Source: Endomychus coccineus
Lineage: Eukaryota > Arthropoda > Insecta > Coleoptera > Endomychidae
Assembly: GCA_958510875.1 (NCBI GenBank)
Contig: OY294068.1
Span: 152,308,388 to 152,372,387, forward strand
Length of the DNA stretch: 64,000 nt
Direction of reading: 5' to 3'
In this document: positions 24,336 through 36,294 of the stretch, piece after piece
Layout of the letters: each line of letters begins with the position of its first letter
Position numbering within the stretch: position 1 is the first letter of the stretch
Notes under the pieces: model-generated
Database searches by the model: none
What the model was told of the DNA's origin: nothing
What the model saw: the letters and a program-made list of their open reading frames with translations, nothing else
Position numbers and translations under genes: made by a program

Positions 24336-24727
24336 TTCCTACATGCGTTTTTATAATGTTGAAAGTATATTTTAGGTGGAATGATGCTCAAATAGTAATA
24401 TTTCTGATATTGTCTGACCACCTTTTCCTTTTACCTCATAAACCTTTAACATCTGGTTCAAAAGTGGATACTTGAGCGTTATATTTTTTCGTTTCAGTCG
24501 TATACAGACTTTGTTTGACATGACTTCGTATATTATAAGAAAATTGCTAGGCAGTAGATTCTTGATACATATTCATATAATTAGAACGTTGATGTGTTAC
24601 AATTTCGATTATTCGTGTTTCTGTTCGTTTCGGCGACGTGGACCTTTTTAATTGAAATTAGTGCGATGAAGACGTTTTGTGCTAGCTGATACAATTAGTT
24701 TTAAGAAATCCTGTTTTATACATAATA

Positions 24728-24773
24728 CGACTTCTGATGTTGGTCGTGAGACCGAAACAACCGTAAAGACGAA
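24728..24773 (+). ncRNA. Hammerhead-like motif downstream of Penelope relic
   Basis: CTGATGT, one extra T, stem II GGTC-GTGA-GACC, GAAAC, four-base loop AACC, then GTA. Stem I: CTT pairs with AAG, with further GC pairing (ACGACTT against AAGACGA). GAAAC-NNNN-GUH with a tiny stem III is the layout of known type I hammerheads from animal retroelements. The deviation is T at the normally invariant A9. It lies about 400 bp 3' of the GIY-YIG C-terminus, on the same strand. Confidence 0.55.
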
Positions 24774-24779
24774 AAAAAT

Positions 24780-25010
24780 AAGCATATGTGTTAGTGTGAC
24801 CTATTTCCAGAGAATTTATATATAATTAATGACTAATCAACAATGCCTAACCTTACTTTGGAGACCATTATGCCGTTCCTATTGGTTGTATCAATTTGAA
24901 ATTTTGCAGATTGCTTCAAAGTGATGAAAATAAGAACTGTATTGTTTTTGTGTGCGGTAGCCTTCTTTCGTGTGGCATTTCTGACATCCATCTTCTTTTC
25001 TCAAATGAAA
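24780..25010 (-). repeat. Dispersed repeat R1, copy c
   Basis: The reverse complement contains ACAACCAATAGGAACGGC preceded by TGCAAAATTTCAAATTGAT, matching 38765-38800, and GAAGATGGATGTCAGAAATGCC, matching 15520-15545. Confidence 0.55.
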
Positions 25011-25089
25011 TTATGGAAGAACAAACGTGTTTTTTTGCTTATAAATATATACCACACGTATATATATTCAACCTGCAGAAGTGTCCGAA

Positions 25090-25865
25090 ATTCTCATTTT
25101 GAGATTGAAGCATGACGTCATCATCTATTTTAAGTCTTTATTCTGTGCAAGAAGTCCTAAGCTTCTTCATTCTGTGGTACATTTTGATAGTTCATGTGAA
25201 AACAGGTGTCAATATAATAGTATATTATTCAACGAGCATATCATGGTGGATGAAGTTCACGGCACGAGCCGCAGGCGAGTGTCGTGAATCATCCAAGTGA
25301 ATAATAGCCATAATATGCAAGTAGAATACTATGCTTTGTCCACGACCCATAAATAATACTTTGATACTTATAAACTTTGCTGTTGAAACAAGTCGAACCA
25401 ACAAATTTTTGACATTTCAAATTAAATTCGATCTGACTTAACGTTTCATAGCATGCTCTATTTTTATCGTTTTTGTCTATACGTTTTACTATCATGTTTG
25501 TCATATTGATGGTAGTGCATAGTGATTTCATTATTCACTAGTGATTAATGGATAGCATTATGCATATTTTATACAATAGTCGTGGACAGAAGAATGTTAT
25601 ATTATAGTGTGAATAATTGCGAAAGTCAACCTGACAGCAGGTGTCAGTATGAAACATAGAATTGTGAAATATATTATATAAACCATTTGGATCTAATTTC
25701 AATGTAACATAGAGTATAATTCGACTTCTTTCATTAGCGGTTTCTTAATCATTTGAAAATACTTTTTTGTTCCTCTTCAGTCATTTACATTTGACCCGCC
25801 GGACCGTCCAAAAATCATTTTGTTAGCAAATGTCAGGGTAGTCACATGATCAAATGATCACAGTT
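25090..25865 (+). repeat. Dispersed repeat R3, copy a
   Basis: Shares TGACGTCATCATCTATTTTA, TTCTGTGGTACATTTTGATAG, CAGGTGTCAGTATGAAAC, GGTTTCTTAATCATTT and CATTTACATTTGACCCGC, in order, with the reverse complement of 36640-37015, but carries an extra block of about 300 bp (about 25240-25590). No coding region recognised. Confidence 0.6.
25250..25290. repeat. GC-rich mini-hairpin
   Basis: TTCACGGCAC and GTGTCGTGAA face each other around a GAGCCGCAGGCGA loop, within the extra block of R3 copy a. It resembles small hairpins in the Crypton pair (44078-44148) and in the tandem repeat at 46655. Confidence 0.5.
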
Positions 25866-27837
25866 TTTTCATTAATAGAAGGTTTTATTGCGTTAAATTT
25901 AGGAACATATAATTGTATTCTGGCAACGCTAATGTCAATATCATATAAATGGTAAGCACCAAAAAATAATGTAAAAGTAAATTATATAAAGAATTGTACG
26001 ATGATCAAATATATCGAAATTTCCATATCTCATTTATTCATCTAGAGATATACGAAAACATTTACTTGATTGAAAAGAATCATTCATTGACATCCAATTC
26101 TCCAGTTATTCAACTTGAAATGTATTGGAGGAATTTTATCAGAACCTAGAATTTCTGGCTTGACAATTGAACGTAAAATAATAATAATAATAAATTGTCT
26201 TTATTTTGTACAGAGTAAAAGAAGTTAATTTAAAAAAGAGAGAGGCGAAGTTTAGCTTATGTTACTCATACCTAACCTTAACCTCTAACAAAAATAAAAT
26301 AAAGGGAAAGACTTAAAAGAAAGTATAAGCTTACTTATCGAATTTTAAACTACCAAGAAAAATTTGAAAAAATAATAATCTAATAATCTAAAGTTTGTTA
26401 CAGAGAAAAGAAATAGATTTATGCAATAGTAAATAAAATACTTCACAAAACTGCAATATATAGCCAACTGTTCTTTTTGTTCAGTAGAGGTTTATTCGTT
26501 CTCTTAACAACTTGAGTTTTATTCCTGATTTTGAAATTGCCATTCATAATGCAGTTGCAAAGTGTGGGATAACGTTACAATTATTGGTTGCCGCTTTCAT
26601 CCTTCTCAATCTTGGTGACGTAAAATACATAAGTTGGGTTTAAATGGTAAATATAGAAACAAAAACTGTGAAACCGGAAAGTGGCTTCGTTATTGTTTTC
26701 ATATGGTATTCTTAAATCCAAATCTGGTGAGAGACTTTTTTGTTTTTGAGTTGCTTGCGATAAAACCAAGTGACGATAAGTGAACGGTTTTTGCTGATTA
26801 TTTGGTGGATTATTTTATATCCGACGAAGCCACTTTTCCACCCTACAGTTGGCCTGAAGCTTCTTCAACTCTAAATAAAACCACGAACGCTTGCGAGTCC
26901 TTTCACTCTCATTTAAATAACTCTTTTTATTACATAGTTAACCGAATATTTTTTATTTCATAGATGTTTTGTTAAAATTTCAAATAGAAGTGTACATAAA
27001 ATGTAATAGTGTAGTTACTCCTTGTAAATCTGAAAAATCATCCACAATTCGAAGACAAGATTTTTTCAAAACTTATTGCTAGATTTCGAAGAACAAAAGA
27101 TTAGTACCCTCCTCATGGTTAAAGTTGTTTCAAATATATGTGGACACAATCCATAAAATATGTAGTATTATTATGTATAAATTGTCAATATTTTTCTTCC
27201 GAGTGTTGTGTAAAATTTATGTTTATGAGTACATCATATTCTTGATCACATGTTACACATTTTTTATATTACACTAATTTAGTGAATGAATAAAGTAAAA
27301 CCGACCTCATAATTTAATTTCTCGATCATATTAATTTCTGAACGACTGAACCTGTCTTAAACGCACGGGGTATAGAATTATATATTTTAACTGTATTGTA
27401 GGTGAAACATCTATTCGACCCATATTACCATTCAAGTAATATGAGCTACTGATTTGATTTGGGATAAATGAAAATTCGTGGATCTAAAGATTATTTCACT
27501 GATAAACTCATTGGTTAATTGCAAAAGAAAGTCTAATGTAATCTCAACTATGTTACTAGCCAACAAAAAATATTCGCCGAGTTAAGTATGAAAAATTTGA
27601 AGCATTCAATCCGTTCATTGGTTGATCTATGGGCATATGGTATATTATATTCTTTCTTTGAGTTATGTCACTTCGTAGATGCCAAATTTAGAATCATGGA
27701 GCTCTTGGCTATTTATGTGGATACATTAGTATACAAGTGATATGAAAATTAAGTATATTATAGATGAAGAAACTCTACATTGTTCATCTATTAAATTTAC
27801 ATGGATTTTGATGTATGTTGTATATGTTAGGTAGCTA
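25866..27837. other. AT-rich DNA with one microsatellite-tailed repeat
   Basis: An AAT run at about 26178-26196, followed by GTCTTTATTTTGTACAGAG and GCGAAGTTTAGCT, looks like the 3' tail of a LINE read on the minus strand (compare 6318). No reverse transcriptase coding is recognisable beside it. The rest holds only short frames. Confidence 0.4.
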
Positions 27838-27839
27838 TA

Positions 27840-28860
27840 CGAGGGCCAAGTGAAAAATGTCTGAAAAATGAAACAAGAATTGATTTAATTGGTCGAAACT
27901 TATTTTATCCCTCAATATAATCTCCTTGCAGCCCGATACACTTCATCCAACGTTTTTCTAATTCTACGATCCCTTCCAAATAATACGATTTCGCAATTCT
28001 TCAAAATAGACGTTTGTTTAAGCGATAACCTCATCGTTGGAGCCAAATCTCTTTCCGCCGAGCGATTTCTTCAAGTTTGGAAATAGAATAAAATCGCAAA
28101 GGTTCAAACCTGGAGAATATGGTGGATCACCAACCAATTCGTAGAGCAATTCATGTAATTTTGTCATTTAAACTAAGGACCTGTGCGCCGGTGCGTTGTC
28201 CTGATGGAATAGCCATTTTTTCTTTGCTAAATGGGGCCGCTTTCGCTTCAAATCGGCGTCGAATCGATCCAACAGGTCTGCATAATATACGCCGGTGATC
28301 GTTTTGTCCTTCTCAAGGTGATCGATATGGACCGTGTGCATCCCAAAAAACTGACGCCATGACTTTGTTGGGCGATAAATTCACTTTGGCCTTTTTCGGC
28401 AGCGATTCGTCAGGACAAGTCCACTGTTTCGACTGTTCTTTTCTTTCGACTATTTTTTCATTCGATTGTTGTTTCGTCCAATATCATATCATGGATTTTA
28501 TCGACGAATTCTGGCTTTGTAACCTCAATTGAACGAATTGAACGTTCTGAGTCCTTTGTGGTCATACTACCAAAACGAAAATCAGTAAACCACTGTAAAT
28601 CATTCCAATCGATGGTGCAGAGTCCCCACAATTTAACAATGGATGTTTTGGTTTGCGTAATGTTTTTTCCGCGCAAGAAATAACGTTTAATCAAAAAACG
28701 AAATTCATTTTTTCCATATTTACAAAAATTTTCAAGGTTGCTTGCTTTCATATCAAAACAGAACTGAAAGTTATATCATTTTGAAAATTGTAATGCGTTT
28801 TAATGAAAGATGGTACATCACAAATGTCACTTTGCGATTTTCGATTGTGCCTACTGAAAA
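27840..28860 (-). pseudogene. Mariner relic (copy B)
   Basis: Its 3' terminus is TA-CGAGGGCCAAGTGAAAAA. On the minus strand the N-terminal frame (28458-28751) includes RYFLRGKNITQTKTSIVKL and the helix-turn-helix region through IEVTKPEFVDKIHDMILDE. The catalytic part (28080-28330) is in broken frames with the DDE blocks degraded. At 28740-28860 the 5' untranslated sequence matches that of copy D (GACATTTGTGATGTACCATC). Its 5' terminal repeat is lost where it meets the Gypsy integrase. Confidence 0.8.
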
Positions 28861-29935
28861 TGTCTCTCAAATGATAAATTGTAGAAGATGTATAAGGACA
28901 ATTCTTCATCATAGTTATCTGGACATTCTGATTTTGCATCTACCAATATAAGAAAATGATGGTTCAAAAATGGACCAGCATAATCCATATGAACTCGCTG
29001 CCAGTTTTTCGTTGGTACTTCCAATGATGTGTTGGTGCTTTTTGTGGATTAGTTTTCTTTACATTACAACATGCAAGACAACTTTTTACTAAATTTTCTA
29101 TCCTGATAGATGTTCTTCCAGTAACAATAGTTTCTTGCTAGAACTTTCATTTTCACTATTCCTAGATGTGTGGAATGGAGTTCTTGGAGCATAGCAGGTG
29201 GACATTTCCTGGGAATGATTATACGATGTCCTCGAAACATCAATTCGTCTTGTAATGATAATTCTGGATCTCTTCTAGTTCCGCTCAGCAGTTCTTTTTT
29301 CAATTTAGATAAGTTCGAATCATTTTCTGTTTCGATTTTGATTTTTCTGCTGTCAGTGTATCATTACAAATCTGATTCGCCAAGGCAATGTTTAGTAAGT
29401 GTTCATCATCGACCTTTCTTTCTTCTTCTGGAGACAATTTGGGCTGGCATCAGTGGCAAGAGTTACATCTAGATCTGGTGTGAATGGCATCAATACATTT
29501 TCGTTAGCAATCAACTTTTTAGCTTTAATGAATGCTGTTTCGCATTTTGCAGTCCACTTGAATTCTATATCTCTTCTCAGCAAACTATTCAGAAGATAAA
29601 GTATTGTTGATGGGTCTGGGATAAATTTTGAATAATACGTAATAAGTCCAAGAAACTGTAGTACCTCTTCTTTCGATTTGGGCCTAGGCTTTAATTTTAT
29701 CATCTGATTTCTGAGAACCTTCCTTGGTGATCACATTTCCAAGATATGATATTATCTTTTCGAAAAATTTACATTTACACAAGATATTATATTCACATAA
29801 TTTCTGGAGCACTTGGATTAATCTATTTTTAAACTGTTCTATTGATGATCCTTGAACCAAGACATCAAATAAGCCCCATCTTTCACCTTGCCCTCGTATC
29901 ATAAAAATATTGCCCATATTTGATTAATGTGAGGT
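28858..29935 (-). pseudogene. Ty3/Gypsy retrotransposon relic (RT end, RNase H, integrase)
   Basis: Read on the minus strand: QGSSIEQFKNRLIQVLQKL, then YLGNVITKEG (reverse transcriptase thumb), RPKSKEEVLQFLGLITYYSKF (connection), LATDAS (RNase H start), IIIPRKCPPAMLQELHSTHLG (integrase H2C2 finger, with a degraded Cys pair) and further integrase sequence to LRDIFSRH at about 28862. The RT catalytic Asp pair is damaged (YxDD reads as GLFD) and everything upstream of it is missing. No LTRs or envelope-like frame were found. The integrase is cut off at the edge of mariner copy B. Confidence 0.85.
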
Positions 29936-31800
29936 AACATCTAATAAGGATCTGTATTTCGAAATGTGGTGAACCAATGATTCACTGTAGTAGTTTATCT
30001 ATCTGACGATTTAGAATAGAATAAAGAAGAGATTTAAGTTGATTGTCAGATGCTGCTGATAAAAAATTTCCATTACATTCCACGTTGCTGGTTTTTGTTT
30101 TCCAACCTAAGAGTCGTCTTGTGAATTATGATTCTGCATGTCTGAACAGAAATCGGTATGGATTGTAAATATAACTTTAAAATGTCATCGCAGCTCAGTA
30201 TAAGGGAAATGTACATCATATATGATTCAGGACCAGCCGAGTCCTATATTTTATCAAAACATTTCATTCCTTTTTATTCCATTTGCAAAATTTCCCTTCA
30301 CCCAACAAACAAGATTATGCACATTAAACTTCCGCTTCTATTAAATTATTTAATTTGAACGATGGTGGGGATACAGTGTAGTGGATAAGGTCGAGGTGTA
30401 ACCTTGTTAGCGAAGCACAACTGAGTTATGGTCTTATAATGTCTGGAATGAGAAAAAGTTGCTCCTGCTTGCATCGGCATCCGTCAGTCTCCTTCCAGCA
30501 GGCGGTCGAGATGTTCCATTTCGTCGGCCATACTTCAAATATTCAATATATACTAATATTTCTTTATAATCACCAGTTTGCAGTGCAGTGTTGCGACGAG
30601 TGACATAGATGGCGCTCGAGGACATCACCCAATAGGATTATTTTGCCAATGACGTTCAAGTTAATCCAGTTATCCACGCGTTACAGATATTTAGATTTTC
30701 CTAAATTCATCAAGGCGATATGTGCTTTTTCAAAGGAAGGCTATCACTTCCTTTTATATTGTTTTTCGCTATATTTTACCTGTATTACTTGATGCAAAAA
30801 ATTATACCACCAACATGATTAGAGAAGAAACAGTTTCAAGTAGAAGCGAGCAAATTGTATATTATTTCCTACTGGATCACTTATATATATCACATTATAT
30901 TAGGTTTGATAATTTTTGACTTCTAACTCCAACTAAGGTGCTTGTGCTATATTCCTCCCAAATGTGAAAATGTTAAGTCTTAGATAACACACACACAAAT
31001 AGAATTACTAATTCCATCTAACAATTTAATTGAAAAATATTAAATCATTTAGTTTCTTTCGTATTGAGAAAGTTGAAAGGAAAGGTGCGATAAGTGATTT
31101 TGTTGTTTATTGACATTTCTTTCAACAACATGCATCTCAAAATATGTTCCGATTTTCCTAAAATTCATTAAATTTCACTAAATATTATAAATGGATGAAC
31201 GAGCATCATAAGTCAATGAGTTCTGATAATTCAATCCAATAAAAATTGGTAACTTATTTCAACTTACGTACATTGATTTTTTTCTTATTTTGTATATTTG
31301 TAAATGCACCAAATAGTTGATATTCGTTTACTTAATTAATTACTCCATTTTGGTTTGTTTTGATGTCTTATACAATGCCATCATATTTCTTTGAAACTCT
31401 TACGTACATATATTTATAAAAATTTTCATTCAATTTCCTTCCCAAAAAAATGTATGAATAAATTAATTTATTCCAATATAAGGAATCAGAAGTTAAGAAA
31501 CACAATCGAAGGAAATATTTAAAGTCACGCTTTATTCATTTAATGGCATAATGTTAAATTCCGATATTTGGAAAATATTTGCATTGTTATGAAAATGATA
31601 TTCTTAAATTCTAATAATTCGGAAGCTTCAAAATAATTCCAGTTTTTATACAGGCTTGAGGAAAATGGAAAATGAACAAATTTGATCCGACGGAAATAGC
31701 ACATCGGCGCTTACAATTGGTCAAGAAATGTTGTAGCTAAAGTAAATCGGCTGTGGGATTTGAAAAACTCTTGTTGAAAAAAGATAAGATGACATAAAAG
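29936..31800. other. Unassigned DNA
   Basis: No gene recognised. A 64-codon minus-strand frame at 30434-30628 is richer in GC than its surroundings and could be a relic of something coding, but I see no known motif. The rest is AT-rich. Confidence 0.35.
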
Positions 31801-31816
31801 AGGAAAAATTACTTAC

Positions 31817-32156
31817 TCTGTAAATTCATGGTGGAAGGAAACATGGTGGCCCGGTGTACATCTTGAACATGTGGCCTCGCTCCCATAACCGCACATTGAG
31901 AGCTAGCAGCCCCAGGATGGTGAACCCCCATTGGGCCGGCAGCGGCCGCCGGATTATAACTCCGGGCCATAGAAGCCGCCGCTGCCGTATATCTATAGGC
32001 GGCCTGCGACATTTGGCTACAAGAAGTAAGATCACCGTAGGAACACGGCATATTTCCCAACCCAGATGGGTCCATCGCGGTACCCTGAAGGCAGCTAGAA
32101 TCAAATGTAGCTGCCTGATTCAAATACGAATAATCCATTGTCACTAAATCACTCAA
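31817..32156 (-). CDS. Phox2: Phox2-type homeobox gene, coding exon 1
   Basis: First coding exon of a paired-class homeobox transcription factor that acts in the nucleus; vertebrate PHOX2A/B specify autonomic and visceral neurons. The peptide opens MSDLVTMDYSYLNQ; the stretch MDYSYLN matches the PHOX2 N-terminus, followed by a Ser/Cys/Gln-rich part and Ala-rich runs. Either Met1 (32156) or Met7 (32138) could start; vertebrate proteins also have a few residues before the equivalent Met-acidic-Tyr-Ser-Tyr-Leu-Asn. The exon ends after ATGAATTTACAGA with donor GTAAGT at 31811-31816, leaving one base of a split Ser codon that is completed by exon 2. GC content is clearly higher than in the surrounding transposon DNA. 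Orthology is established family knowledge plus the visible motif; expression is not shown. Confidence 0.88.
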
Positions 32157-32640
32157 AACAACTTGTAGAGTAATGTCGTATAAAATGTAACTGATGATCA
32201 GTTATAAATCCAAGACGAAGATTTGCCGCAAAGTTCGGCGCAATAATTGAATCAAAGTCTGGATATTAAATTATGGCGATTACTGCTAAAATCCGCGCGG
32301 CGGGTTTTTTAAGAGTTACAACGGCGGACCCGTGCTGGAAGACCCGACTGTCTGCTTCGTCGAAATCAAATGATAAGCTTAATTCAATAACGCGTTCTGC
32401 TAGGGGAGGAAACGAAAAACTGTGGTCGCGGCAAGGGGATGAAATCCAGAGAGGGATGCAGCGAGCCAGGCGGAGCAACCCTCCATGACGTTGTTCGCCA
32501 CCAATGGACGCAGGGCGCGCTTGCAAACAGGATAGTCGATTGGCACGAATCTTCACGTCAGTCACCCCAGTGCACGCGACTCGGGTGACATTCACACATA
32601 TGAAGGTTGAATATTGAAATGCCAGTGTTTGAAATTAAAT
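32157..32640 (-). promoter_or_regulatory. Phox2: Probable 5' UTR and promoter region of Phox2
   Basis: The roughly 480 bp 5' of the Phox2 start are visibly richer in GC and CpG than the rest of the window, notably 32280-32590, as expected for the promoter of a developmental regulator. I see no convincing TATA box at a proper distance from an initiator. Open frames here are short and look like by-products of base composition. The call rests on position and composition only. Confidence 0.4.
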
Positions 32641-32990
32641 TTGTATTCTGAAAAGCTGATCTGTTTTCCTTAGTGTGTTTACATCAACAGTTTCCGAGAT
32701 GGACCGGAAGATATTTGCAGATTTGTCGACACCTGTAGGGTGTGTACCCTTGATATACTTGCAAAGTGTGTCTATCACATTTGTATTTCACTTTTCATTA
32801 TTTTCTAATATCTATTATGAGATAAATTGATATATCATGCATTCGAAATTTCTCTCAAATGGCTATTGATTAATTCTTATCGAATAAGATTTTAATTTAA
32901 GGGAAGTGATGTAATCGCTGATTTTCTCAGTAATATCCATTATGAGAATTTCTGACTATTTTGATATGATGTCTGTGTGTGCATATGTAT
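32641..32990. other. Non-coding upstream DNA of Phox2
   Basis: Nothing recognised between the GC-rich promoter zone and the hAT-like element. Confidence 0.4.
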
Positions 32991-32998
32991 GTGCATAT

Positions 32999-33828
32999 TA
33001 GGGTGGCCCTTATTTTGAAAAAGTTTAAATTTCTCAAACCTCCAATTTTGTATAGAATGTTGAAAAAATTTTTTCAGATTTTCTTGACCATGTTAACGAG
33101 TTACATTAAGGGTGTTACAGTTTAACATTGAGTTTAAATGGGGATTTTGCGATTCGAGAGACTTTTGATGCTTTGGTGGATTGTTTTGAAATTTCGTATT
33201 CTTATGTTTTGGGGGATGTTGAATTCAAATTTGAAGTTTTCACAGTTACACTTGTCAAAACACTGTCATTAGCTTTAACTAATAAACAATTTTCTCAAAA
33301 AATCCATCCGTGAGGATTTAGAGGTCGCTGATTTCGAATTTGATGTCAGAAATAAATTGTTGACAGCCGGAAATGTCGAAAATCAATTTTTGGCAGTTCA
33401 GACAGTCAAAAAACTGCATATAATTCAAACTTATATACAATTTTGACATCAAATTTGAAATCAGCGACCTAAAACCTATAAAATCTCATGACGGATGGAT
33501 GTTTTGAGAAAATTGTTTACTAGTTAAAACAAATGACAGTTTTTTACAAGTCTATCTCTCAAAACATGATTTTTGACATCAAATTTTACCCCTAAAACGT
33601 AAGAATACGAAATTTAAGAACAATCCATCCGGAGCATCAAAAGTTACGCTCTAAAGTCTTCCGAAACGCAAAATTAAACTCAATGTTAAACTTCAACTCC
33701 TTACAGGGCCGGGTTAATATGGCCAAAAAAAAATCTAAAATAATTCTGGGGTCATTAATTCAACATTGTAAGCAAAATTCCGTGGAGGACTCGGAAATTT
33801 AAACTTTTCCAAAATAAGGACCGTCCTA
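32999..33828. mobile_element. Palindromic hAT-like non-autonomous element (830 bp)
   Basis: Ends TAGGGTGGCCCTTATTTTG and, inverted, TAGGACGGTCCTTATTTTG, flanked by exact 8-bp duplications GTGCATAT (32991-32998 and 33829-33836). The inverted similarity reaches far inward (AACATTGAGTTTAA, ATTCTTACGTTTT-type blocks, GGTCGCTGATTTCGAA), so it folds on itself over most of its length. An 8-bp target duplication with a TAGGG end fits the hAT superfamily. No coding capacity. Confidence 0.85.
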
Positions 33829-33839
33829 GTGCATATGTA

Positions 33840-34324
33840 AACCACTGTGGTTTTTCAAAAACAGAATTTACACTTTCAAACCATAAAATCTATCTTCATT
33901 TACTCCTCTATAAGATAATACAAAAATTTGGAAGTCTATAACCTTAATTGTTTAGATTGTAATACCTTTATACTTTGGCCAGAACGAAACTCTTCCAAAA
34001 ACATGATTCTAATTAGAATGTAATCACAATTTCACTCATATTCATATTGTTTTACATATTCAAATAACAGACCTAAAGCTGGATATAGGATATACTGGAA
34101 TTATTGAAAATGCTGAAACATTAGAAATAGTCTTACTACGCTGAACGATTGTTACATTGGGAAAAGGGACATATGTTAACTATGAATAGGAGTGACAAAT
34201 GTGATTGTAAATAACGCATACTTAATAGGTGTTTGGCCCTTTATAATAAAGATACAGATTATGTTTTATTAATTCTGCCCATTGGTATCTGTACTCATGA
34301 CTACTACAGCAGGACTGGGTAGAT
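33840..34324. other. Non-coding; possibly decayed 5' part of the LINE
   Basis: No clear frame. The last 100 bp may derive from the endonuclease end of the LINE that follows. Confidence 0.35.
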
Positions 34325-36294
34325 ATGTTATCGGTAAGCCAATCTGATGTGACTAGTCAGTGGGTAAGTTTTCTGAACACTTTTATTCCTATATTTAATG
34401 AATCATTCCCTCTTCTTAGAGTAAAAAAGAAAAAAAAGATAGCAAATTATCACCACACTCCAGAAATAGCTCAATGCAAAAGATATCTGGATGCTTTGTT
34501 AATATTAAAGTCAAATAATAGTGAATTTAATGAAAATTACAAACGGTACAAATGCAAATATGATAATTTACTTTCCGAGGCGAAGAAAAAGTACATAGAA
34601 AATTAAAAAAAAATAGTGAGAATAAAAATAAGAGACCCCACAAAAAATGACAGTCAGATTTTCGATAACCCTCAAGAACATGCCAATAAGATAAGCGAGT
34701 TCTTAGAGAACATTGTGCCCAGTCTTAGGGATAAACAACCGAAAAGGCCCTTTACTTGCAAAATTTCATGTTCTTAGATCTTGTAAGTGAAGAAGAAATA
34801 TTTCAAATTGTTAAAAAACTAAAGAACAAACTTAGCTGTGGAACAGATGAGATACCTGTGTATATTATAAAAAAATGTATAGGACTTTTATGTAAACCAC
34901 TTACACATATCATAAATAACTCATTTAGGCACGGAGTATTTCCGGACCAACTTAAGGTGGCCCTAATAAAGCCTATTCTTAAAAAAGGGACCCATCAGAT
35001 GTCTCTAACTATCGGCCAATTAGCCTGCTGAATAGTTTCTCAACTATTCCAGTCCAGTCCAGTCCATGTATACCAGGTTAATTTCCTTTTTTAAGAAATC
35101 TAGATTATTCAGTGACATTCAGCATGGCAGCATAAAAAATAGAGGAACTGACACAGCCGTATTTTCCTTTATTCAAGCTGTATTCGAAAAAATTGATAAG
35201 GGTGAACTTACGCAGGGAATCTTTCTAGACTTGTCAAAGGCGTACGATACCTTAGATCATTCACTCTTGTTATACAAGCTTCACAGATATGGGGTAAGAG
35301 GAGTAGTTTTGCAATGGTTTGAATCGTATCTGTCTAACAGGCAACAAAGGGTGGCAGTTACTACTTCAAATTCAAAAGTTTACTCAGAACTCAAAACAAC
35401 TAATGTGGGAATTCCACAAGGAAGTTTGGCGGGTCCTCTGTTATTTATAATTTTTTTGAACGATATCACAGAATCAGAAGGCCCAATCAGAATCTAAGTG
35501 AAAAACTTTACCCAAAATTGATGTCTGAGTGTTGTGCCGCCATGTTGAATGCCGGTGAATGGTTCGGAAAGAACAAATTGATACTAAATGCTGGAAAAAC
35601 AAATATAATGTTATTTAGAAATATTCATCCAGGCTTTGAACCGCCTACAAATATGGTAATAAACCAGATTACATATAAACAGCAAGAATCGGTAAAGTTC
35701 TTAGGGCTAGAAGTGGACGCCACATTGAGTTGGTTAGAGCATGTAAACAAACTGACCTCTAAGTTAAATAGAGTGGGAAATTCGATCAGGGTACTCAAAA
35801 ATTGCTGTAATGATTCCATATTAAGAACTATATATTTTGCAAATTTTTATTCAAGAATGAAGTTCGGTATCATATTCTATGGTACAAGCACTATTTTTGA
35901 AAATGTATTTGTGAGTCAAAAACGCGTTGTGAGAACCATTCTGAATCTTAAATTCATTGAAACATGCAGGGGACATTTTAGAAAAAATACTCTTCTTACT
36001 GCTTACAGCATCTATATTTATGAGTGTATTATTTTTCTTTTTAAGAACAAACATCTTCTTGTTAATCTTAAAAAACTAGATACACATGATACTCGATCAA
36101 AAAATTATAACATCCCGGGACATGACTTGACATTTTTCGAAAAGTCTCCACTATATAGATGCCTTAAATTTTTTAATGCATTACCAGACGAGTTTAAAAC
36201 TATTCAAAAATTAGTGATTTTTAAAAGGGCTGTTTTTGAGTATCTGATCGAAATAGAGGCCTACAGCATAGACGAATTTTTAAGCTATAAGTGA
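34325..36294 (+). pseudogene. LINE (jockey/CR1-like) reverse transcriptase, near full length but dead
   Basis: Four consecutive frames read through one polyprotein. They give the linker (YHHTPEIAQCKRYLDALL), RT fingers (VKKLKNKLSCGTDEIP, then LKVALIKPILKKG), palm (GIFLDLSKAYDTLDHSLL, SYLSNRQQRV, VGIPQGSLAGPLLFIIFLNDI), thumb (NKLILNAGKTNIMLF, VKFLGLEVDATLSW) and a C-terminal segment ending SIDEFLSYK. Between LNDITESEGP and NLSEKLYPKLMSE, at 35490-35520, a deletion has removed the F/Y-ADD catalytic box, and a frameshift accompanies it. The endonuclease is missing or beyond recognition. Confidence 0.88.

Noticed and set aside
16360..29935. Endogenous virus interpretation of the BEL-Pao and Gypsy frames
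   Set aside because: Only RT, RNase H and integrase pieces are present, with no envelope-like frame or LTRs; ordinary retrotransposon relics explain them.
30365..30430. Possible A-box-like tRNA segment (GTAGTGGATAAGG)
   Set aside because: No B box at the right distance and no cloverleaf pairing.
31826..32147. Open frames overlapping Phox2 exon 1 in other frames and on the opposite strand
   Set aside because: They exist because the exon is GC-rich; only the minus-strand frame with MDYSYLN and the correct donor has homology and splicing continuity.
32266..32595. 109-codon minus-strand frame upstream of Phox2
   Set aside because: Lies in the GC-rich promoter/5' UTR zone, has no known motif, and ends before the Phox2 start in another frame.
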